Part shown: positions 43,592-51,399 of the stretch, piece after piece | Layout: the number at the start of each line of letters is the position of its first letter | How positions within the stretch are numbered: the stretch's first letter is position 1 | Assembly (NCBI GenBank): GCA_900230115.1 | Contig: LT907983.1 | Location: forward strand, 806,001 to 870,000 | DNA length: 64,000 nucleotides | Source of the DNA: Spirosomataceae bacterium TFI 002 | GTDB lineage: Bacteria; Bacteroidota; Bacteroidia; Cytophagales; Spirosomataceae | Reading direction: 5' to 3' | Position numbers and translations under genes: made by a program | The notes under the pieces: generated by a model | What the model was told of the DNA's origin: nothing | What the model saw: the letters and a program-made list of their open reading frames with translations, nothing else | Database searches by the model: none

Positions 43592-44993
43592 TCATTTCGC
43601 CCCAGCCACTTGTACCTTTTATTTTTTCGTAGTATCCAAACATTGCAGCGTATACGGCCATTAAATGGAAATAAAATGGTTCAATAAATGCACCTTTGAG
43701 CAGTTTTAGGTAGTCTTTTACTTTGCTATATTTTTGATAAGTGAGCTCTTCGGTTAACAATGCTAGAACAGAAAAAGCGATAGAATAGAAGTAAACAAAC
43801 ATTAATAAAAGCACAAAAATACTCCAATCAATAATACCATAATACACAAAAACCAAAGTAATTACCCAGCCTACAAACTCAATAAAAGGTGCCAAAAACT
43901 CAAAAAATGTCCAATAAGGCATACTCAGCAATCCGAGCAATTTATATTTAGGATTGAATAGCATTTTGCGATGTGTCCACAGGGTTTCTATGGTTCCTCG
44001 CATCCAACGACTTCGTTGTTTTTTAAAGATTGAAAAACTCTCAGGAGCCTCTGTCCAGCATAAAGGGTCGGGAATATATTTTACAGTATATGGTAAGCCC
44101 TGCTCGTGCATGTACCTCCGCATTCTCACAACCAGTTCCATGTCTTCACCTACTGTTTTGGTATTATAACCACCAGCCAAGATGGCAATTTCTTTATCAA
44201 ACGCCCCAAAGGCACCACTAATTAACAATAAGCCATCTAGTTTTTCCCAAGCCATTCTTCCTAAAAGAAAAGCTCTTAAATATTCTAATACCTGTATTCT
44301 AGGTATTAGCTTGTCTGGAACATTCACCTCCACGAGTCGTCCATCTTTAATTATGCATTGATTTGCAATCCTCACAACACCTCCAGTGGCAATTACTCGT
44401 TGAGTACTAGACTCCATAAATGGTTTGGCGAGCTTAAGGAGTGAGTCTCTATCTAATATACAATCTACATCAATACATACAATGTATGGATTCTCGGCAA
44501 TATTAATACCTAAATTTAAAGCATCTGCTTTGCCGCCATTTTCTTTATCAACCACCAACAGCTTTTTAAATGCAGAATTTTTAGATTTATAAATTGCTTT
44601 TACGTTTTTGGTTTTAATTTTTGGATCGTAGTTTATATCAACCTTCACTAGGTTATATGTATGTATCATGAGCTCCATTGAATTGTCTTTGCTACCATCA
44701 TTCACCACTATTACTTGAAAGTTGTTATAACTTAAAGAAAGCAATGACTTGACATTTTCTTCAATGGTTAATCCCTCATTATACGCCGGAGCTATTAACG
44801 ATAAAGCAGGGGCAAATTCGCTTGAGAGCAACAAATCATAATTTACAAAGCTGTTTTTTCTAATATAACTCCTTAACTCACTTAGCGACAAGCTCGACAA
44901 TATGACATAGGAGCTCATTAGTATCACGGCATATAGCAAGATGAGCAATAGGTAGGATTCAATAAAGTAATTTATGAATTCGTTAAAAGTCAT
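43566..44993 (-). CDS. processive family-2 glycosyltransferase, membrane synthase
   Basis: 475 residues. A membrane helix at ~12-35 is followed by a cytoplasmic GT-A domain: 'LSLIAPAYNEGLTIEENVKSLL', VIVVNDGSKDNS, the DxD motif CIDVDCIL, GEDMELVVRM (TED/GED acid) and QRSRWMRG (Q-x-x-R-W). Three or four C-terminal helices (~345-445) follow. This matches polysaccharide synthases such as PgaC, hyaluronan synthase or Alg8, which polymerise and export a chain through the inner membrane. No PilZ domain is fused. It overlaps the HEAT-repeat gene by 11 bp, so the two are coupled. It ends the minus-strand locus. Confidence 0.92.
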   Translation of the reverse strand: MTFNEFINYFIESYLLLILLYAVILMSSYVILSSLSLSELRSYIRKNSFVNYDLLLSSEFAPALSLIAPAYNEGLTIEENVKSLLSLSYNNFQVIVVNDGSKDNSMELMIHTYNLVKVDINYDPKIKTKNVKAIYKSKNSAFKKLLVVDKENGGKADALNLGINIAENPYIVCIDVDCILDRDSLLKLAKPFMESSTQRVIATGGVVRIANQCIIKDGRLVEVNVPDKLIPRIQVLEYLRAFLLGRMAWEKLDGLLLISGAFGAFDKEIAILAGGYNTKTVGEDMELVVRMRRYMHEQGLPYTVKYIPDPLCWTEAPESFSIFKKQRSRWMRGTIETLWTHRKMLFNPKYKLLGLLSMPYWTFFEFLAPFIEFVGWVITLVFVYYGIIDWSIFVLLLMFVYFYSIAFSVLALLTEELTYQKYSKVKDYLKLLKGAFIEPFYFHLMAVYAAMFGYYEKIKGTSGWGEMTRKGFNKK

Positions 44994-45825
44994 TTTCGAA
45001 ATTGTCTTTATTGGTTAAAATCAATTTGCTTACAACTTCTTTTGCCTCAATTAATGTCTTAGTGCAATTTGTTTGATCAATAAGTTCGAGGACAAAAGAA
45101 GCTTTTTCTGACAACCCTAGCGTTGAAATAGCCTTAAGTCCAAGACTTACTACAGAGGTATTTTTTGATAAAAGCAAGCACTCAATACCTTCTAATTCGG
45201 TTTGGTTAGTTTGCCTTATTGCATCGAGAATATTTACTTGTGTCCATAAATCTAGGTTATATTTGTAATGAATTAAGTGATTCATCCCCTTGTTAATATC
45301 TATCTCAAGACAAGCACTTAAGGCAACGTTTTTAAGGGTTTTATTTTCAGAATTAGACAACTTCACAAAGGAATCAAAGGCACGAGTAACTTTCATTTCG
45401 GCAAGTTCTTTGATGCCTTTGCATTTGATTTGCCATTCTTTACTTTTTAGCTTTTCGAAAGAATCCTTAATCAAGCCACTGTCTGCATAGAAGCCTTCCA
45501 GTTTCTTGGCAAACGTTCCATTGTAGTTTTCATGAAGGTTCAATAATGATTCTGTCATTTGGTTTCTAAAAACCTTATTCCTGAAGTAAGACTTGTAAAT
45601 ATAAAATTCTGAATAATAAAAACTTTCAAAAAGGTTTTGACTTAAAATAAGCTCTATGACTGGATTAAATTTTCTATCTAATTCTTTCTTTTTGAGCTTT
45701 ACTCTTCTCGCAATAAGAATAAAAGAAAACATAGCAATGGAAGTAAATACGAAAAGGTATATAGCACATAGTAGGAATAACCTTATCCATTCCGTATTGC
45801 TATATATTTGTAATGTTTCTTCCAT
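44983..45825 (-). CDS. membrane-anchored HEAT-repeat-like protein
   Basis: 280 residues. One N-terminal membrane helix (~14-37) is followed by a basic stretch (ARRVKLKKKELDRK) that should stay in the cytoplasm. Residues ~100-280 contain degenerate ~30-residue helical pairs ('EWQIKCKGIKELAEMKVTRAFDSFVKLSN', 'VNILDAIRQTNQTELEGIECLL') typical of HEAT/armadillo scaffolds. It overlaps the GT2 start by 11 bp. A role as cytoplasmic scaffold or control subunit for the synthase is inferred. Confidence 0.75.
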   Translation of the reverse strand: MEETLQIYSNTEWIRLFLLCAIYLFVFTSIAMFSFILIARRVKLKKKELDRKFNPVIELILSQNLFESFYYSEFYIYKSYFRNKVFRNQMTESLLNLHENYNGTFAKKLEGFYADSGLIKDSFEKLKSKEWQIKCKGIKELAEMKVTRAFDSFVKLSNSENKTLKNVALSACLEIDINKGMNHLIHYKYNLDLWTQVNILDAIRQTNQTELEGIECLLLSKNTSVVSLGLKAISTLGLSEKASFVLELIDQTNCTKTLIEAKEVVSKLILTNKDNFENDF

Positions 45826-45883
45826 TCTTAATTCAAAAATTAAATAAAACTTGACCCAAACTGATACTCCATTTTTGCCAAAT

Positions 45884-46252
45884 TCATTTTTTTAAAAGTT
45901 TACTTATTCTGGCCATAAGTACTATTGGGCTAATGGGTTTAGCAATAAATTCATCAGCCCCAATAGTGAAACTATCTACCTCTGTTTGCTCTACATTGGA
46001 AGATGTGAGAATGATAATTGGGACTTGTAACAGTAGTTTGGTCCTAATGTGTTGCGTTATTTCCATTCCACTTTTTCCTGGCATGTTTATATCAAGAAGT
46101 ACCATATCATAACGCTTATTTATTACCGAATTTAGGGCCTCCTGCCCATTTGAGAATTGATCTACGAGAAAACCATTTTTCTCAAGAAAAAAGCACAGTG
46201 ATTTTCTTAAAATGTTATTGTCTTCGGCTAATAAAATGTTAATCTCTTTCAT
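45884..46252 (-). CDS. stand-alone response regulator receiver
   Basis: 122 residues, a receiver domain only: acidic pocket EDN (~residue 11), phospho-acceptor Asp in LLDINMPGKSG (~54), Thr/Ser in IILTSSN and Lys in FIAKPISP. No output domain is fused. It lies between the hybrid kinase (50 bp upstream) and the HEAT-repeat gene, so it probably receives phosphate from the kinase's HPt and acts by protein contact. Confidence 0.95.
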   Translation of the reverse strand: MKEINILLAEDNNILRKSLCFFLEKNGFLVDQFSNGQEALNSVINKRYDMVLLDINMPGKSGMEITQHIRTKLLLQVPIIILTSSNVEQTEVDSFTIGADEFIAKPISPIVLMARISKLLKK

Positions 46253-46302
46253 TTTGTCTGCTCCTTAATTAATAGTTTTCACTTCGACTAAAATCATAAT
46301 AT

Positions 46303-49300
46303 TTAATGTGCTTTAATAGCAATTAGTAGTGTGAGAACATTGTTTAATCCTACTTGAAATTCCTCAAACTGATGGATTGTTTCGTCTCTTATTATTGACT
46401 CAATCGCATTCCTTTCTGTTTCTATTAAAAACTCAACTTCTTTTTCCAATTTAAACATTGCCAACGAAGATTTCATATGGTGAGTTATCTTTGCAACCGA
46501 AGCTGTATCATGCGTATTAAGTGCATTCTTTAGCTTATTTGCTTCTTCGGGAATAGAGTCTATAAAAAGTGTTATCATTTCATTCCTAAAATCCATATCT
46601 CCGTTAGACAAATCATCTATGTAGCTAAAGTCAATTTCTCTTACTTGTAAATTTGATTTATGCTCAGATTCCGTTTCGGCTAGTTTTAAATCTAATTTTC
46701 TATTCGATTCTTCTTTTTTAGGTATAACAGATTTAATTTCTTCAAGCAATTCTGATTGTTTAAATGGCTTAGAAACATATCCATTCATTCCAATTTCTTC
46801 ACATTTTTGCCTTTCCCCAACCAATGAATGAGCTGTCATGGCAATAATGGGGATATTTGAATTTAATACTTCCCTGATATAGACCGTCGCTTGATGACCA
46901 TCCATTACTGCCATTTGTAAATCCATTAAAATGAGATCATACTCTTTCGTCATCAAAAGATCTATCCCTTCTTTACCATTTTCTGCAATATCAAGATCAA
47001 AGCCAAATTTCTCAATGACCTTTTTGGCTAAAAGTTGATTCAATTCATTGTCTTCACACAAGAGAATCGAGAGTTGACCCAAGTTTTCTTTTTCGATCGA
47101 AATACCACCTTTCATTCTGTCATTAGTTGTCATTTCAACTTTTAAAAACTCGATAACAAATTGAAATTCAGAGCCTTGTCCAAATTTACTTTTTACAAAT
47201 ATTTCACCATTTTGAAGCTCCACAAGTTGTTTTACAATGTTTAGCCCTAGCCCTGTACCACCGAACCTTCGCGTAGTGGTTGCTTCGGCCTGAGTAAATC
47301 TTTCAAAAATAGTATCTAGTTTGTTTTCGGGGATGCCTATTCCAGAATCTCTTATTGAAAAACGAAGTTTAACAGTTTCATTGGTTTCTGTTAATTTTTT
47401 TACTGAAATAGAAACTTCACCTTGTTCGGTAAACTTAATAGAGTTACCGGCTAAATTCATCAATATTTGATTGATACGACCTTGATCACCCATTACCATT
47501 GCAGGCATATCAGCGTCTAGAAATAGGTTGAACTCGAGTCTTTTCTCTGTGGCCTTTGCGTTTAATAAGTCGTATACATGTTTCAAGGTGCTTTTAATGT
47601 TAATTGGATTCGACTCAATCACCAATTGGCCAGATTCAATCTTTGAGATATCTAATATATCATTTATGATATTTAACAGATTTGCTCCTGCGGTATTTAT
47701 GTTTTTAACATAATCACTCAACGTAGGATCCAATTGGTTTTGACTTAATAACTCTGTAAAACCTATTATCGCATTAAGAGGCGTTCGTATCTCATGACTC
47801 ATATTTGCCAAAAAACTATCTTTGGCCTTTGCAGCTTGTACAGCGTAGTTTTTAGCTTGTATTAGATTTTGCTCAACTTCTTTTTTTTCAGTGTAATCTT
47901 CTGCAGCACTAAAGTATCCTAGAATTGCTCCTTTACTATTCTTAATACACGTTACACTTAGCCAAACAGGAATTCTCTTTCCAGACTTTGAGATATAAGT
48001 CCATTCATTGGCATCCATTTTTTGCTTACTTTGAGTTCTTGCGATCAAGGTTTCAAAACCTGGGACAATAGGGACGTTTAATTCTTTAGAAATCTCTATT
48101 GAACGCTCAACAACTTCATCAAAATCCAAGAAATCTATCAGGTTCATTTTCCCTACGATATCTTCTTCAGTATACTCAATAAGATGAACTAGAGCTCGGT
48201 TGACACGTTGAATAACTCCATTGGAATCGCTGAACATCACGGCATGGCCTACACCGTTGAAAATTGAAATTTGAGTTTCTAATAAGTTCGCTATGCTTGC
48301 ATCTTTATTTTTTTTCTCCGTAATGTCAGATTGGATAGCAATAAAATTCACTAGCTCATTATTTTCATTTAAGACTGGACTAATATTCATTTCTATCCAG
48401 TATTTCTTTCCGTCTTTGCTAATGTTTTGGATCTCCCCAGTGAATGTATTCTTACTATTCATCGCCTCCTTTATTACATTAACCTTCTCCGGGTCGGTAC
48501 CTTCAAACTGTAAAAAACTCCCTGGACTTTTCCCCAAAACCTCATCAAGCTTATAGCCTGTTTGCGTTTCAAAAGCTTGGTTGACCCACTCTATTTTCCG
48601 TTTTTTATCAGTAATTACTACGAGGTTGTTCGTGCCTTTGGCAACCAAAGAAAGTCTTTTGTTTTCTTCTTGAATTCTGTTGCTCTCGGTTATATCTCTC
48701 GCAGTAGCATACAATGCCCCAGTTTCTTTATCTGGTGTTGCATTCCAGCTCAAGAGCCTATACCCGCCCTTTTTACATTTAAATCTTACTTTGAAATTTA
48801 CAGTCAACACCCCTTTTCCAAGTTTTTGAATTTCATTAATGGTGTCTTCCAAGTCTTCCTCATGAATAAGTTCAAAGAAGGATTTGCTTAAAAGTTCTTC
48901 TTCGGTAAAACCTAGCTCACTCATGAAAACTGGGCTTACTTTTTCGAAATAGCCTTTTGTATTTGCAACACAAAAATAATCTAAGGATAGGTTGAAAAAT
49001 TGTTCAAATCCAATAGACTCTTGTTTTTGTCTTGTAATATCTCTTTTTATTGTTACGTACTTTTGCGGCTGTTTCTTGTTGTCCAAAAAAGGAATAATTG
49101 TAGTATCTGTCCAGTAAATCGAACCATCTTTGGCAAGGTTCTTTATTTCATTTTTCCAAATTTTACCTTTTGAGATTGTATCCCATAAATTATCAAAAAA
49201 GCTTTGAGGATGATACCCCGAATCAAAAATTGTACTTTGTTTACCTAGTAATTCTTCTCTGCCATACTTACTATTTCTACAAGCTTCGTCATTTACATAA

Positions 49301-49917
49301 ATTATTTTTCCACTCGTCTCACTTATAACAACACCTGTGGTTTCGTCTAATGCCAATTTATAACTGTTCAGCTCAGTATTTAGAGATTCATTGGATTCAT
49401 TCTTTATTTTACTTTCAGTTGTTTCGCATTGATTTCTAGTTTCTAGAATGGCTACAACTTGCTTAGCCAATAATACCAAGCCAAGCTTTTGATCATTGTT
49501 TAGATTTTTGGGTTTTGTATCTAATTCGCAAAGGGTTCCTATGTATTTACCATCAGGCATTGTGAGTGGATATCCTGCAAAGTGTCTTATTGTTTTTGAG
49601 CCAATTATTATAGGGTCGTCTTTAAATGTATCACTTTTGAAAGTGTCGAATTCTTCGTATAACTCAATGCTAACCATTGAGTTATTACAAAAAGACATTT
49701 TCGGTGAAAAGTCACTTTTCTCTAAACCAAATGAAGACTTTATCCAATTTCCATTTTCTCCCACAAGTGATATGAACACAATAGGAGAATCACATATATT
49801 TGCGACCAATTGAGTTATATTATCAAACACTATTTCAGGATAAGTATCTAAAACATTGTTATTAAGTGATGTTTCCAATCTTTCAATTTGGTCTATAGTT
49901 ACGTTGTTTGTTGTCAT
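46303..49917 (-). CDS. hybrid histidine kinase: GAF, four PAS, HisKA, HATPase, receiver, HPt
   Basis: 1204 residues with no membrane segment. Order: GAF (~15-155), PAS modules (~190-300, 305-415, 420-540, 550-670; several end in the PAC-like 'DITxxK'), HisKA with phospho-His708 in MSHEIRTPLNAIIGF, HATPase (GMGD-like 'MGDQGRINQILMNLAGNSIKFT', GTGLGLNIVKQL), receiver ('LLCEDNELNQLLAKKVI', MDLQMAVMDG) and a C-terminal HPt (ITHHMKSSLAMF). It is a full His-Asp-His relay that would pass phosphate to the neighbouring single-domain receiver. The cytosolic GAF/PAS set suggests sensing of an internal cue such as redox state or a small ligand. Confidence 0.96.
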   Translation of the reverse strand: MTTNNVTIDQIERLETSLNNNVLDTYPEIVFDNITQLVANICDSPIVFISLVGENGNWIKSSFGLEKSDFSPKMSFCNNSMVSIELYEEFDTFKSDTFKDDPIIIGSKTIRHFAGYPLTMPDGKYIGTLCELDTKPKNLNNDQKLGLVLLAKQVVAILETRNQCETTESKIKNESNESLNTELNSYKLALDETTGVVISETSGKIIYVNDEACRNSKYGREELLGKQSTIFDSGYHPQSFFDNLWDTISKGKIWKNEIKNLAKDGSIYWTDTTIIPFLDNKKQPQKYVTIKRDITRQKQESIGFEQFFNLSLDYFCVANTKGYFEKVSPVFMSELGFTEEELLSKSFFELIHEEDLEDTINEIQKLGKGVLTVNFKVRFKCKKGGYRLLSWNATPDKETGALYATARDITESNRIQEENKRLSLVAKGTNNLVVITDKKRKIEWVNQAFETQTGYKLDEVLGKSPGSFLQFEGTDPEKVNVIKEAMNSKNTFTGEIQNISKDGKKYWIEMNISPVLNENNELVNFIAIQSDITEKKNKDASIANLLETQISIFNGVGHAVMFSDSNGVIQRVNRALVHLIEYTEEDIVGKMNLIDFLDFDEVVERSIEISKELNVPIVPGFETLIARTQSKQKMDANEWTYISKSGKRIPVWLSVTCIKNSKGAILGYFSAAEDYTEKKEVEQNLIQAKNYAVQAAKAKDSFLANMSHEIRTPLNAIIGFTELLSQNQLDPTLSDYVKNINTAGANLLNIINDILDISKIESGQLVIESNPINIKSTLKHVYDLLNAKATEKRLEFNLFLDADMPAMVMGDQGRINQILMNLAGNSIKFTEQGEVSISVKKLTETNETVKLRFSIRDSGIGIPENKLDTIFERFTQAEATTTRRFGGTGLGLNIVKQLVELQNGEIFVKSKFGQGSEFQFVIEFLKVEMTTNDRMKGGISIEKENLGQLSILLCEDNELNQLLAKKVIEKFGFDLDIAENGKEGIDLLMTKEYDLILMDLQMAVMDGHQATVYIREVLNSNIPIIAMTAHSLVGERQKCEEIGMNGYVSKPFKQSELLEEIKSVIPKKEESNRKLDLKLAETESEHKSNLQVREIDFSYIDDLSNGDMDFRNEMITLFIDSIPEEANKLKNALNTHDTASVAKITHHMKSSLAMFKLEKEVEFLIETERNAIESIIRDETIHQFEEFQVGLNNVLTLLIAIKAH

Positions 49918-50093
49918 TATCGAAAATATTTTTTTAGTGATTCATACTTTGAAAGTTGTCTTCAAAGTTGAATTTGAAAAACTCGTAATTTATTTTCAGT
50001 GTTACTGACTTAAAAAAAAGGAAATCCGAAAGAGAAATTGTGAGCATTATTTCATGGTAGCAGAGTGATGTGATTAATTAAATCTAATGTTTA

Positions 50094-51344
50094 CTAAAAC
50101 CCAATTTGGTAACTAATCTTAAGAGAAAATATCCAGAAGTATTTTGCTGGATCAAAAATACTTTCTTGCCTAATAATTGAACCACCTACTCCAACCACAT
50201 TTCTATTATTTTTAATTCTAAAGTTATTACTTATGTCTATTTTTTGAGATTTCAGGCCTATAATTGGCTCATTTACAATATCAAATCCAAACCTATTCAC
50301 CTCGGGAGAAAAGCCAATCCCTCCTGAAATGGCAAAGAATTGATCGGTATTTGCCCTGTATTTTCGATAGGTAAGCGTGGCAGACCTACTCCATCCTTCA
50401 TCGCTGTTAATAAAATATGGAACTACGAATACAAAAGAATTCCCAAAGTATTTGCCTATTGATCCTGTATATATATTAGTGTAATCTTCTCCGAATTTTA
50501 AAGACCTGATCCCTGCCGAAACTTCAAAACTCTTCGGAAGTGATTTATACAATTGAACACCAAATCTAAGAGATGGAAATATAGTTGAACCTGAATATCC
50601 TATATTTAAATATGCGTATAAGCCCTCAGCAATGCTCGGATAAGCATCTATCTCAAATTGTGAACCATATGTGTTAAATTTTTTATTTAGATTATACCTC
50701 GCAATAATGCTTCCTCTGCTTGTTAACTTGCTGTATTGTAAGGTGTAATAAAACATAGGGGAATATATTTCACTGTAATTATCTACAGCATAAGAGACCG
50801 AAAAATTATTCGAAACTAAATACTCTTTCAAGTCAGATTTGAATTCCTCTGCATCCTTGTTAGCTGGGTTCAGTTCTAAAAACTGATTGATAGTCAACAT
50901 TGCCTTTTGCAACTCATTATTGTTTTTCTCAGCCCTAGCTTTTAAAATTACAAGCTTTACGTTACTTGGGAATAACTGAATTGCTTTTTTTGTCAATTCT
51001 ATTGCAGAAAAGTTCTCGTTAGCATAAATTTCGTTTTTAATAAATGGAAGCCAATAGTCTATATTGGTTTTGTCCTTTGCAATTAATATTAGATATTCAT
51101 TTTTTGCCAATTTGTAATTTTCTTCCCAGCTATAAACAGAGGCCAAAAAAAGTCGAATTTCATCGTAGTTTGGGTATTTTTCAATGATAGTTTTTAATAG
51201 AGTTATTGCTTCATTTCTATTCCCTTCAAATGCCTCGGTTCTGGCTTTCTTAAATGCTTGATCTGGGTCAAAACTGCCATTTTGACCAAAGCCGTAAATG
51301 GAAGTGGCAATACAAAGGATCAATATTTTGAAAAGTTTATTCAT
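50094..51344 (-). CDS. YaiO-family outer-membrane beta-barrel with TPRs
   Basis: 416 residues from the ATG at 51344 (MNKLFKILILCIATSIYGFG signal peptide). Residues ~25-165 hold TPRs of the YaiO style ('ARTEAFEGNRNEAITLLKTIIEKYPNYDEIRLFLASVYSW'). From ~170 a ~12-strand barrel ends in the C-terminal Phe (SLKISYQIGF). YaiO proteins occur with GT2 synthases in polysaccharide loci and are thought to form the outer-membrane exit or modification site. It lies 29 bp from the LTA-synthase-like stop and is followed, after 176 bp, by the hybrid kinase. Confidence 0.88.
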   Translation of the reverse strand: MNKLFKILILCIATSIYGFGQNGSFDPDQAFKKARTEAFEGNRNEAITLLKTIIEKYPNYDEIRLFLASVYSWEENYKLAKNEYLILIAKDKTNIDYWLPFIKNEIYANENFSAIELTKKAIQLFPSNVKLVILKARAEKNNNELQKAMLTINQFLELNPANKDAEEFKSDLKEYLVSNNFSVSYAVDNYSEIYSPMFYYTLQYSKLTSRGSIIARYNLNKKFNTYGSQFEIDAYPSIAEGLYAYLNIGYSGSTIFPSLRFGVQLYKSLPKSFEVSAGIRSLKFGEDYTNIYTGSIGKYFGNSFVFVVPYFINSDEGWSRSATLTYRKYRANTDQFFAISGGIGFSPEVNRFGFDIVNEPIIGLKSQKIDISNNFRIKNNRNVVGVGGSIIRQESIFDPAKYFWIFSLKISYQIGF

Positions 51345-51399
51345 GATTTTACTACATTGAACTGCTTCCAATTCACATTCGATGTTTTTAAGTTGAGAT

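Noticed and set aside
40386-45863. 16-nt exact match (40386-40401 and 45848-45863)
   Set aside because: In a 64-kb AT-rich window a match of this length is expected about once by chance; one copy is inside a coding region and the other intergenic, with no flanking similarity.
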